A stretch of 29,730 bases of DNA, from positions 21,770 through 51,499 of the forward strand of contig JAHZHS010000002.1 in NCBI GenBank assembly GCA_019420135.1, in the 5' to 3' direction. Below are positions 1 to 6,461 of this stretch, one piece after another. The notes beneath the pieces were generated by a model. The model did no database searches. It was not told the origin of the DNA and saw only the letters and a list, made by a program, of their open reading frames with translations. Position numbers and translations under genes: made by a program. Source of the stretch: Oscillospiraceae bacterium (GTDB lineage: Bacteria > Bacillota > Clostridia > Oscillospirales > Ruminococcaceae). Each line of letters begins with the position of its first letter. Within the stretch, counting starts at the first letter, position 1.

Positions 1-1403
1 TCATTGTTCTGCCGGTCGCAGGCCAGGGTGTACTGGGTCAGGTCGTTGGTACCGCAGCTGAAGAAGTCCACTTCCTTGGCCAGGCGGTCGGACATGATGG
101 CCGCAGCGGGGGTCTCGATCATAACACCGATCTGAACGTCCTCACTGTACGGAATGCCCTCGGACTTGAGTTCCCGCTTGACTTCCTCGCAGAGTTTCTT
201 GGCCTCGCGGACTTCCCAGACGCTGGTGACCATGGGGAACATGATGCCCAGCTTGCCGAAAGCCGACGCCCGGTAGAGGGCGCGCAGCTGGGTGCGGAAG
301 AAGTCCGGCCGGGTCAGGCTGATGCGCAGCGCGCGCATGCCCATGGCAGGGTTGTCCTCCTTGGGCAGATTGAAGTAGCCGATCTGCTTGTCGGCGCCGA
401 TGTCGCAGGTACGGATGATGACTTCCTTGTCCTCCATGTCGGAGAGAACCTGCTTGTATGCCTCAAACTGCTGATCCTCGGTGGGATAATCGTCGCAGTT
501 GAGGTAGAGGAATTCGCTGCGGAAGAGGCCAATGCCGCCGCCGTCATTGACCTGCACGGCATGGACATCCTCGGGGCTACCGATGTTGCAGTAGATGCGG
601 ATGCTCTTGCCGTCCTTGGTGATGTTGGGCTGGCCCTTGAGGGATTCCAGCAGGCGCTGCAGGCGCAGCTGCTCCTCCCGCTTTTTCAGCAGGCGATCGC
701 GGGTCATGTCGTCGGGGTCGATGACCACGTTGCCGGTGGCGCCGTCGATGATGACCTGACGGCCTTCATATTCCGGCTTGAGGGCGTCGCCCACACCCAC
801 AATGGCGGGGATGCCCATGGTGCGGGCCAGAATGGCGGTGTGGCTGGAACCGGAGCCGCCCGCCGTGATGAAGCCCAGGATCTTGGTCTTATCCAGCTGC
901 ACCGTCTCGGAGGGGGCCAGATCGTCGGCCGCCAGCAGTACCGGAACCTCGGAGGCGATGCCGCCCTCCACGGTGCCGTTGAGGATGGACAGAATGCGGC
1001 GGGAGACGTCCTTGACGTCGGCGGCACGGGCCTGCATGTAGGTATCGTCCATCGACTCGAACATCTGAGCGAACTGCACCGCCACATCGGTGACAGCCGC
1101 CTCGGCATTGCTCTTGTTTTCCTTGATGAGACCCTCGATGGCCTCCTCGTAGTCCAGGTCCTCGGCCATCATCTGGTGGGTCTCGAACAGCATGGCGGCT
1201 TCGTCGCCGGCCTCAGCGCGGGCCTTCTCGGCCAGATCGCCCAGCTGCTCAATGGCGGTGGTCTGCGCGTCCTTGAAACGCTGCCATTCCGCATCCACAT
1301 CCTCCACCTGATAGCGGGTGATGGTGGTTTTTGCGCGGTGATAGAAATACAACGGGCCGATCCCGACCCCGGAAGAGACACCCTTGCCCTGAATGGTGAT
1401 CAT
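1..1403 (-). CDS. ptsI: Phosphoenolpyruvate-protein phosphotransferase (PTS enzyme I), 3' end missing
   Basis: Cytoplasmic enzyme I of the sugar phosphotransferase system; it takes phosphate from PEP and passes it to HPr. The first 467 codons are visible and the gene runs off the left edge without a stop. The phosphohistidine motif GGSGSSHTAILARTMGIPA puts the active histidine at residue 188, matching His189 of known enzymes. Further on are the PEP-binding-barrel motifs TCDIGADKQ, GMRALRIS and SCGTNDLTQYTLACDRQN. The catalytic cysteine region of the family lies beyond the window. The ATG at 1403 follows AAGGAG with an 8-nt spacer. ptsH lies upstream in the same direction, 159 nt away, a wider gap than the usual near-contiguous ptsHI arrangement. 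Identity is seen directly from the motifs. Confidence 0.97.
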   Translation of the reverse strand, partial: MITIQGKGVSSGVGIGPLYFYHRAKTTITRYQVEDVDAEWQRFKDAQTTAIEQLGDLAEKARAEAGDEAAMLFETHQMMAEDLDYEEAIEGLIKENKSNAEAAVTDVAVQFAQMFESMDDTYMQARAADVKDVSRRILSILNGTVEGGIASEVPVLLAADDLAPSETVQLDKTKILGFITAGGSGSSHTAILARTMGIPAIVGVGDALKPEYEGRQVIIDGATGNVVIDPDDMTRDRLLKKREEQLRLQRLLESLKGQPNITKDGKSIRIYCNIGSPEDVHAVQVNDGGGIGLFRSEFLYLNCDDYPTEDQQFEAYKQVLSDMEDKEVIIRTCDIGADKQIGYFNLPKEDNPAMGMRALRISLTRPDFFRTQLRALYRASAFGKLGIMFPMVTSVWEVREAKKLCEEVKRELKSEGIPYSEDVQIGVMIETPAAAIMSDRLAKEVDFFSCGTNDLTQYTLACDRQNN

Positions 1404-1562
1404 TTTTCTACCTTCTCCTTATTTGTCTGTCCGCGCGGCGGCGGACACCGGGTGCAAAAAACGGCTGTCCCCCGGCCCGGTGGCATGCGGCAGCCAAGCC
1501 GCAGTCGCCGTAAGCCAGCGGGCAGCCGCTGTTTTGCGTCAGATCAACGAATAATATTCCGC
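1404..1562 (-). other. Structured ptsH-ptsI spacer with possible attenuator
   Basis: No gene is seen here. On the minus strand a weak hairpin (CAGCC at 1491-1495 pairing with GGCTG at 1463-1467, GC-rich interior) is followed by six T (1456-1461), as in a leaky intrinsic terminator. A second hairpin, GTCCGC/GCGGAC (1429-1434 and 1441-1446), precedes the ptsI ribosome binding site. Together they could lower ptsI expression relative to ptsH. This is inference from base pairing only. Confidence 0.4.
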
Positions 1563-1820
1563 TTACAGATGCTCGTGGAAGAACGCTTCCAGAGCGGGGG
1601 CGGCGGTATCCTCATCGGCGCCCTCCACGGTGACGGTGACGGTATCGCCGCACTTGACGCCCATGCCCATCAGGGCCATGAGCTTGAGGGCATTGACCGA
1701 TGCGTCACCCTTGGTGATGGTGACGGTGCTCTGATACTTTTTGACTTCTTTGACCAGCAGGCCGGCCGGACGGGCATGGATGCCGACGGCTTCCTGGATG
1801 GTATAGACAAACTGTTTCAT
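1563..1820 (-). CDS. ptsH: Phosphocarrier protein HPr, lacking the regulatory serine 46
   Basis: 85-aa HPr, the usual length, carrying phosphate from enzyme I to sugar-specific EIIA domains. The active-site motif GIHARPAG places the phosphorylated histidine at residue 15. Aligned without gaps to Bacillus subtilis HPr (NLKSIMGVMSLGI), the equivalent stretch here is NALKLMALMGMGV, so position 46 is lysine rather than the serine phosphorylated by HPr kinase in Firmicutes. The ATG at 1820 follows GGGAGG with a 6-nt spacer; an in-frame upstream ATG at 1850 lacks a ribosome binding site and would extend the protein beyond family length. A consensus promoter lies just upstream, and ptsI follows in the same direction. 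Confidence 0.97.
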   Translation of the reverse strand: MKQFVYTIQEAVGIHARPAGLLVKEVKKYQSTVTITKGDASVNALKLMALMGMGVKCGDTVTVTVEGADEDTAAPALEAFFHEHL

Positions 1821-1839
1821 GCTAACCTCCCGAATCATA

Positions 1840-1860
1840 GGCTTAAACACGAATTAAGCC
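1840..1860 (-). promoter_or_regulatory. Inverted repeat in the ptsH leader
   Basis: GGCTTAA and TTAAGCC (1840-1846 and 1854-1860) form a 7-bp dyad with a 7-nt loop, between the ptsH promoter and its ribosome binding site. It could be an operator or a leader hairpin; no regulator is identified. Confidence 0.35.
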
Positions 1861-1877
1861 AAAGTTTTAACATAGTT

Positions 1878-1906
1878 ATATTAGCATTTTTCTCACAGAA
1901 CGTCAA
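1878..1906 (-). promoter_or_regulatory. Sigma-A promoter of ptsH(ptsI)
   Basis: On the minus strand, TTGACG (1901-1906), a 17-nt spacer and TATA-like box TAATAT (1878-1883) precede ptsH in an AT-rich patch. Spacing and sequence are near consensus. Confidence 0.8.
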
Positions 1907-1975
1907 CTCAAAACCCGGCAAAAGGATGGCATTTTGTGCATTCAGACAAAATTTGACACCTTTTGGGACCTTTCT

Positions 1976-2015
1976 ATGCCAAAGCGCCCCGGCTGTCATG
2001 GAACAGTCGGGGCGC
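1976..2015 (-). terminator. Intrinsic terminator after the HAD phosphatase gene
   Basis: A 13-bp GC-rich stem (1984-1996 with 2003-2015, one G-T wobble, 6-nt loop) starts about 30 nt downstream of the HAD stop codon. On the minus strand it is followed by TTTGG, a short T tract. It separates the HAD gene from the ptsH promoter. Confidence 0.75.
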
Positions 2016-2045
2016 AGGGTGTTCTGTGTCGTCAAAAGGCAGGAA

Positions 2046-2840
2046 TCAGACTTCTTTATTTCTGTGTTCCAGGTGGAAGAGCAGTTCCTGGATAGTATCC
2101 TCGGGGCAGGCGGTGTGGTTGGGATACCGTTCCAACAATTCCGGCGCCGCCGTCTGCATCAGGTAAGGCGCGCCTACGGCATCCAGCATGGACACATCAT
2201 TATAATTGTCACCGAAGGCCATGACTTCCTCGGGCCGGATGCCCAGGGCCGTACACATCTTGTCCACACCGATCCCCTTGTTGGCCAGGGTAGTGTCGAT
2301 CCACTTGGGCCCTGCCACCGCCGCATTGGCCTGGCGCCAGCGGGGGACAAAGCGGTCAACGTACTTTTCCACGCCGTCCTCCAGGTAGACCGATACCTTG
2401 ACGATCTCCTCAGGAATCTCGGCCGGGTCGTGGATGCTGCAATAATGGTTGCCGATGAACCGGATGCGATCGGTCATACCCAGGCCGCGCTCCATCAGGT
2501 AGGAGGTGTTTTCTCCCGACAGCATGACCTCTCCCCTGCCGTCGCTGTTGTTCCAGAAATCCCAGGCGATCTCCTCCGCCAGCGCCCGGGGCATGGGCGT
2601 CTTGGCCAGCACCTTGTCATTTTCATACAGCACGCCGCCGTTTTCGCACAGAAAAACACAGTGCTCCGCCACCGGAGCAAACAGTTTTTTCAGGCTGGTA
2701 TACTGCCGGCCGCTGGCCGGACAGAACCGGATCCCGTAGGCCGCCAGGGCACGGATCTGATCCAGGATCCGGTCCCCCAGCACCTTCTGGTCGTACCGCA
2801 GCAGGGTACCGTCCAGGTCACTGCACACCATTCGGATCAT
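2046..2840 (-). CDS. Cof-type HAD-superfamily hydrolase
   Basis: 264-aa cytoplasmic phosphatase of the HAD superfamily, Cof (IIB cap) type, which typically dephosphorylates sugar phosphates or related metabolites. HAD motif I is SDLDGTLL near the N-terminus (Asp8 nucleophile and Asp10). The late lysine motif is in LANKGIGVDKM, and the metal-binding motif is GDNYNDVSMLDAVG. The ATG at 2838-2840 gives a protein starting just before motif I, as expected; GGGGGAAG and AGGAG precede it. A longer in-frame reading to 3083 would overlap the divergent promoter and the neighbouring gene, so it was not chosen. Substrate cannot be told from sequence. Its own promoter and terminator suggest a single-gene transcript. 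Confidence 0.92.
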   Translation of the reverse strand: MIRMVCSDLDGTLLRYDQKVLGDRILDQIRALAAYGIRFCPASGRQYTSLKKLFAPVAEHCVFLCENGGVLYENDKVLAKTPMPRALAEEIAWDFWNNSDGRGEVMLSGENTSYLMERGLGMTDRIRFIGNHYCSIHDPAEIPEEIVKVSVYLEDGVEKYVDRFVPRWRQANAAVAGPKWIDTTLANKGIGVDKMCTALGIRPEEVMAFGDNYNDVSMLDAVGAPYLMQTAAPELLERYPNHTACPEDTIQELLFHLEHRNKEV

Positions 2841-2887
2841 GTTACTTCCCCCATCTCCTGTAAATTGCCGGTTGGAAACCGGATAAA

Positions 2888-2916
2888 ATTGTAGCATACC
2901 GCCTGCCTCCGCGCAA
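2888..2916 (-). promoter_or_regulatory. Promoter of the HAD phosphatase gene
   Basis: Minus strand TTGCGC (2911-2916), 17-nt spacer, TACAAT (2888-2893), about 48 nt upstream of the ATG. The -10 box is good; the -35 box is moderate. Confidence 0.6.
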
Positions 2917-2929
2917 GATTTCCTCTTTT

Positions 2930-2958
2930 TTGCAAAGCCTTGCCCCATGTAGTACAAT
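2930..2958 (+). promoter_or_regulatory. Promoter of the gamma-carbonic-anhydrase-like gene
   Basis: TTGCAA (2930-2935), 17-nt spacer, TACAAT (2953-2958). The ribosome binding site GGGAGGG (2976-2982) and ATG (2991) follow. It is divergent from the HAD gene promoter, with the two -35 boxes only 13 nt apart. Confidence 0.75.
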
Positions 2959-2990
2959 GAAGCCAGAATCTCTGCGGGAGGGATGTCACT

Positions 2991-3512
2991 ATGGCACTGA
3001 TCAAAGCATTCGGGGGCAAATACCCTGTTCTGGACCGTCCGGCTTTTGTGGCGGAAAACGCCGTCCTCATCGGGGACGTACATCTGTCCCCCGACAGCAG
3101 CATTTTTTACGGTGCGGTGCTGCGGGCTGACTCAGGCAGCATCGCGGTGGGCGAAGGCAGCAACATCCAGGACGGCGCCGTGCTCCATACCGGCGAGGGG
3201 CAGGGCGTACACATCGGCCGCAACGTGACGGTAGGCCACTGCGCCCTTGTCCACGGCTGCACGGTGGAGGACGATGCCCTCATCGGCATGCACGCCACCG
3301 TCATGAACGGGGCCGTTATCGGGCGAGGCAGCATCGTGGCGGCGGGCGCCCTGGTCACCGAGGGGACCATCGTCCCGCCGGGCAGCGTGGTGATGGGGGT
3401 GCCGGGCAAGATCCGCGGCGCCGTCACCCCGGAGCAGCAGGCCGACACCCGCGCAAACACCGCCGGATATGTGGACTGTGCCCGCGCCCACGCCGCTGAG
3501 CCACTGCGCTGA
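2991..3512 (+). CDS. Gamma-carbonic anhydrase-like hexapeptide-repeat protein
   Basis: 173-aa left-handed beta-helix protein of the YrdA/PaaY/CaiE group of gamma-class carbonic anhydrase homologues, probably a cytoplasmic homotrimer. The hexapeptide rhythm runs from residue 20 to about 140. The histidine-rich core DGAVLHT...GHCALVHGC supplies likely metal ligands His66, His83 and His88; the last two are five residues apart, as in characterised family members. The protein is short, like YrdA, and lacks the acidic loop of archaeal Cam, so carbonic anhydrase activity is family-based inference. GGGAGGG precedes the ATG by 8 nt. It has its own promoter and a strong terminator, so it is probably monocistronic. 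Confidence 0.9.
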   Translation: MALIKAFGGKYPVLDRPAFVAENAVLIGDVHLSPDSSIFYGAVLRADSGSIAVGEGSNIQDGAVLHTGEGQGVHIGRNVTVGHCALVHGCTVEDDALIGMHATVMNGAVIGRGSIVAAGALVTEGTIVPPGSVVMGVPGKIRGAVTPEQQADTRANTAGYVDCARAHAAEPLR

Positions 3513-3570
3513 CCGGAGGGAACTCCGCCTTGAGAGGGATCTTTGCCTCTGCACAACCGTATGACACAAA

Positions 3571-3604
3571 CACGAAGGCCCGTCCTTTCGGACGGGCCTT
3601 CGTG
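3571..3604 (+). terminator. Strong hairpin terminator, probably bidirectional
   Basis: Perfect 15-bp stem (3571-3585 with 3590-3604) and a TTTC loop, 58 nt after the hexapeptide-protein stop. There is no T tract on the plus side; on the minus side it is followed by TTTGTGT. The stem strength supports transcript-end function. Confidence 0.75.
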
Positions 3605-3868
3605 CATAGAGGGGTGGGAAAGTATATAAAGGTTAGAAGTTGTCTTTGAATATGCCTTAAGTATACTCATTTTTCTTAATATGTCAAATTCAAACCTTGT
3701 ATTTTGTTTTTCTTTTTATTATAATAATCGGGAAATCACTTAATTTTTTTCGATTTTGTCTTTCAAGACAGCGATTCTCGTTTTTTTGTGAAAGGCTACA
3801 ACCTTCTTTTCCTTAATTTTATTTTTTTGTGCGCATTATACAAAATATCTGATACAAGAGGTGCCGTT
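3605..3868 (+). promoter_or_regulatory. AT-rich leader and promoters of the Lrp/AsnC gene
   Basis: A 264-nt AT-rich stretch without a gene, in sharp contrast to the GC-rich surroundings. Two sigma-A-like promoters are visible: TTGTCT (3640-3645), 16 nt, TATACT (3662-3667); and TTGTAT (3697-3702), 17 nt, TATAAT (3720-3725). Transcripts from either would have a leader of about 135-200 nt. Poly-T and poly-A tracts could cause DNA curvature, which often goes with autoregulation by Lrp-family proteins (inference). Confidence 0.6.
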
Positions 3869-4297
3869 ATGGATGAGCTTGACCAAAAAATCATCCGTCT
3901 GCTGATCAAAAATGCACGCATGCCCGTCAAAGAGATTGCCGAAAATGTCAACCTGACCAGTCCGGCTGTCTCCAGCCGCATCCGCAAGCTGGAGCAGGAG
4001 GGGATCATCGGCGGGTATACCGTCATTCTGCATCATCCGGGGGAGGCTTCCCGGGTGCAGGCGCTGATTTCCATTTCCGCCAACGCTGCCAGCCGGGACG
4101 ATTTTCTGGCCCTGGTGGAGAACGAACCCCAGGTCTTGCAGTGCTGGCGGGTCACAGGCAGCTACAACTTTATCGTCAAGGTCAGCTGCGAGAGCATTGA
4201 CGGGCTGGAACACCTTCTGACCCGGATGCAGAAGATGGGTTCCACCAACACCCAGATCATTCTCAACACCCAGACCGACCGCCCCCTCATGCTCTGA
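3869..4297 (+). CDS. Lrp/AsnC family transcriptional regulator
   Basis: 142-aa DNA-binding regulator. The N-terminal winged helix-turn-helix (about residues 1-60) begins MDELDQKIIRLL and contains the recognition-helix region SPAVSSRIRKLEQEGII. The C-terminal RAM ligand-binding and oligomerisation domain (about 65-140) includes the GSYNFIVKV strand typical of the family. Members respond to amino acids or related small molecules and often regulate their own gene; the ligand is not predictable here. The ATG at 3869 is preceded by AAGAGGTG; an in-frame ATG at 3788 would add an unusual hydrophobic extension and was not chosen. It is the first gene of a probable plus-strand operon with the zinc-ribbon protein (22 nt downstream) and a GT2 enzyme. 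Confidence 0.93.
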   Translation: MDELDQKIIRLLIKNARMPVKEIAENVNLTSPAVSSRIRKLEQEGIIGGYTVILHHPGEASRVQALISISANAASRDDFLALVENEPQVLQCWRVTGSYNFIVKVSCESIDGLEHLLTRMQKMGSTNTQIILNTQTDRPLML

Positions 4298-4319
4298 GAC
4301 CATGCAAAGGATGACGACC

Positions 4320-4823
4320 ATGGAATTCTGTCAAAACTGCGGTGCCCGGCTAACGCCGGATGCCCAATTCTGCCCCGTCTGCGGTGCCCGGTGCGCCCGG
4401 CCCGTGGCTTCCCTGCGTCCAACCGTTTCCCCCGCCCCCAACGCACAGCCTGCCCCCCCGGAAGCACCCCGGCCTGTACCGCCCCAGCCGGGGCCGGAGA
4501 CTTCTGGTTCTGCCGTGCCCGGCCCGCAGCCCGGCACCAGCCCCCGATACAGCTCCCCCGCCCCTGAATCCGCCGGGGTGCCGTCGGTATGGTGGTATTT
4601 CGGCATGCTGCTGCTTTTTGCTGTGCCGGTGGTGGGACTGGTGGCCATGCTGTGCTTTTCCCTTCTGCCGGGATGCAGCGACCAGCAGCGCAATCTGGCC
4701 CGCGCCTGCCTGCTGCTGGCGCTGATTCTGGCGCTGGCTGTCCTTGTGGGCATTTTCCTGTTCTCCCTGCTGCTGGGCAGCATGCAGAACGTCATGCTCT
4801 ACTCCTACTACGGCTTTTACTGA
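4320..4823 (+). CDS. Zinc-ribbon membrane protein of unknown function
   Basis: 167-aa protein beginning with a treble-clef-like zinc ribbon: CxxC pairs at Cys4/Cys7 and Cys18/Cys21 (CQNCGARL...FCPVCGARC). A proline-rich linker covers about residues 25-90. Two hydrophobic helices follow, at about 94-117 (WWYFGMLLLFAVPVVGLVAM) and 125-152. A cytosolic ribbon tethered to the membrane is the likely layout; similar zinc-ribbon-plus-TM proteins are common in Firmicutes and mostly uncharacterised. The ATG at 4320 was chosen because AAAGGA lies 8 nt upstream and the ribbon starts at once; ATGs at 4302 and 4311 are alternatives. It sits between the Lrp regulator and the GT2 gene with short gaps on both sides. 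Confidence 0.8.
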   Translation: MEFCQNCGARLTPDAQFCPVCGARCARPVASLRPTVSPAPNAQPAPPEAPRPVPPQPGPETSGSAVPGPQPGTSPRYSSPAPESAGVPSVWWYFGMLLLFAVPVVGLVAMLCFSLLPGCSDQQRNLARACLLLALILALAVLVGIFLFSLLLGSMQNVMLYSYYGFY

Positions 4824-4838
4824 TGGGAGGACTCCATT

Positions 4839-5828
4839 TTGAAGGCAAGCATTATCATTCCCAACCTGAACGGCGCAGGCTGGCTGCGGGATTCCATTGA
4901 ATCCATCTGGGCACAGACCGAGCAGGACTTTGAGCTCATCATCGTGGACAACGGCTCCACCGACGAGAGCCTGGAGATTGCCCGCAGCTACCGGGGCCGC
5001 CCCAACTACACCCTCATTGAGAACGACAAAAACACCGGTTTTTCCCATGCGGTGAACCAGGGCATCGCCATTGCAAAGGGCGAATATACCGTATTGTTCA
5101 ATAACGACGCCTTTGCCGAGCCGGACTGGCTGTCAGAACTTATCAAGACCGCCGATGCCGACCCGAAAATCTTTGCGGTGTCCAGCCTGATGCTGCGCTA
5201 TTATGAGCCGGAACTGGCCGACGATGCCGGGGACTACGTGACCATCCTGGGCTTTGCCTGCAAGCGGGGGGATGGCCTCAAGGCCAGCCTCTACACCAGA
5301 CCCTGCCGCATTTTCTCCGCCTGCGGAGGCGCGGCACTGTACAGAAAATCCATTCTGGATAAAATCGGTGTTTTTGACGAATTGTTTTTTGCCTACTACG
5401 AGGACGTAGACCTTTCCTGGCGGGCCAACAACTTCGGCTACAAAAACGTCTACTGCCCCACCGCCCGCTGCCGCCACATCTGCGGCGCCACCACCGGCGC
5501 GGTGCGCTACAATCCCTTCAAGAGCATCCAGAGCGGGCGCAACAGCATTCTGCTGCCCTACAAAAACCAGCCCATCGGCATGCTGGTGGTGAACTTCATC
5601 CCCATGGCCCTGGGCTACCTGCTGAAAGTGGTGATGTTCCGCCACCGGGGCTTTGGCAACGACTACGCCAAGGGCTACGCCGAGGCTAAAATCGCCCTGC
5701 CCAAGATCGACAAGCCCAAGTTTTACTGGCGCAACCTGCCCAACTATGTGTGGGTAGAGTGCAGCCTCATCGCCGGGCTGTTCCGCTACATCGTCTACCG
5801 CGTCCAGCGGGCGCTGAAAATCACCTGA
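4839..5828 (+). CDS. Family 2 glycosyltransferase (TTG start)
   Basis: 329-aa inverting GT-A glycosyltransferase. The N-terminal nucleotide-sugar fold starts SIIIPNLNGAGWL, with VDNGSTDES near residue 40, and the metal-site motif FNNDAF lies at residues 87-92. The acceptor-side acidic motif YYEDVDLSWR lies at about 186-195, as in rhamnosyltransferase-like GT2 proteins. A hydrophobic stretch near residues 245-265 may contact the membrane. The start is TTG at 4839, 8 nt after GGGAGG (4825-4830); this site decides the start, and the family motif begins within five residues. It follows the zinc-ribbon gene by 15 nt and is closed by a strong terminator. Its sugar and acceptor are unknown; surface glycan synthesis is the likely role. 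Confidence 0.9.
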   Translation: MKASIIIPNLNGAGWLRDSIESIWAQTEQDFELIIVDNGSTDESLEIARSYRGRPNYTLIENDKNTGFSHAVNQGIAIAKGEYTVLFNNDAFAEPDWLSELIKTADADPKIFAVSSLMLRYYEPELADDAGDYVTILGFACKRGDGLKASLYTRPCRIFSACGGAALYRKSILDKIGVFDELFFAYYEDVDLSWRANNFGYKNVYCPTARCRHICGATTGAVRYNPFKSIQSGRNSILLPYKNQPIGMLVVNFIPMALGYLLKVVMFRHRGFGNDYAKGYAEAKIALPKIDKPKFYWRNLPNYVWVECSLIAGLFRYIVYRVQRALKIT

Positions 5829-5867
5829 GCGTTTGCTTTTTGTCCGTACATTCCAATCTGCAATATG

Positions 5868-5913
5868 GAAAGATGCCGTTCCTTCCCTCACCGGAAAGGA
5901 ACGGCATCTTTTT
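5868..5913 (+). terminator. Bidirectional intrinsic terminator between GT2 gene and tspO
   Basis: Perfect 15-bp stem (5870-5884 with 5896-5910) and an 11-nt loop, followed by a T tract to 5913 on the plus strand. On the minus strand it is followed by TTTCC. It lies between two convergent genes and can serve both. Confidence 0.88.
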
Positions 5914-5931
5914 ACTGTTGGCACATTGTCA

Positions 5932-6405
5932 TCAGTTGAGGATCCACACACCGAGATTGAGGTAGCCGGCAAAGGCCACCCACAAGAGATAGGGCAGCTG
6001 CAGCCACCCGGCCAGGGGGTCCACCTTGCGGAAGGAGAGCAGCATCCAGAGGATCAGCACCCACAGTACCACCAGCCAGACCAGGGCAAAGCCGTAGGCC
6101 TGCAGGTTGAAAAAGAGGATGCTCCAGAAGAAGTTGAAGCCCAGCTGGACAAAAAACAGCCACAGGCTTTTGGTGCGTTCCGCCGAGGCTTCCGCCAGCC
6201 AGACCCGGGCCGCCCCGACTCCCATGAGGGCAAAGAGCACCGTCCAGACAACGGGAAAGACGATGCCCGGCGGGGAGAATGGCGGCAGCATGATGGTCTC
6301 GGCGTACTGTCTGGCTCCGTCCCTGGTCAGAAAGCCGGAGAGCGCGCCCACCGCCTCGGTGAGCAGCACCCAGAACAGATAGGTTTTCCACGGAAACTGT
6401 TTCAT
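5932..6405 (-). CDS. tspO: TspO/MBR family tryptophan-rich sensory protein
   Basis: 157-aa integral membrane protein with five predicted helices, the family size. Characteristic features are PPFSPPGIVFPVVWTVLFAL after the first helix, an aromatic LGFNFFWSILFF helix, and a short C-terminus ending LNLGVWILN. TspO proteins bind porphyrins and other hydrophobic ligands and are linked to tetrapyrrole and stress physiology; the bacterial role here is unknown. The ATG at 6405 was preferred over an in-frame TTG six nucleotides upstream. The only ribosome-binding-like sequence, GGGTGA, is buried in an inverted repeat immediately upstream. It lies 56 nt after the YfjL-like gene and may be read from the same transcript; no separate promoter is obvious. 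Confidence 0.92.
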   Translation of the reverse strand: MKQFPWKTYLFWVLLTEAVGALSGFLTRDGARQYAETIMLPPFSPPGIVFPVVWTVLFALMGVGAARVWLAEASAERTKSLWLFFVQLGFNFFWSILFFNLQAYGFALVWLVVLWVLILWMLLSFRKVDPLAGWLQLPYLLWVAFAGYLNLGVWILN

Positions 6406-6410
6406 ACACA

Positions 6411-6445
6411 ATCACCCGCCCATAGCATATGCACAGGCGGGTGAT
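6411..6445 (-). promoter_or_regulatory. Inverted repeat covering the tspO ribosome binding site
   Basis: Perfect 10-bp stem, ATCACCCGCC (6411-6420) with GGCGGGTGAT (6436-6445), and a 15-nt loop. Read on the minus strand, the 3' arm contains GGGTGA, the apparent tspO ribosome binding site, 5 nt from the ATG at its edge. It could act as a terminator for the upstream operon, but the T tract is poor (TGTGTATG), or as an element limiting tspO translation. Confidence 0.6.
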
Positions 6446-6461
6446 GTTATGCGGGGGTGCC

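Noticed and set aside
561..2894. 777-codon open frame on the plus strand
   Set aside because: It lies opposite ptsI, ptsH and the HAD gene, all of which have family motifs and ribosome binding sites. Its protein is low-complexity, rich in Gly/His/Val/Gln, as expected from the complement of GC-rich codons.
3107..3670. Minus-strand open frames opposite the hexapeptide-repeat protein
   Set aside because: No ribosome binding site or recognisable motif; the plus-strand protein has a regular hexapeptide repeat and metal-ligand histidines.
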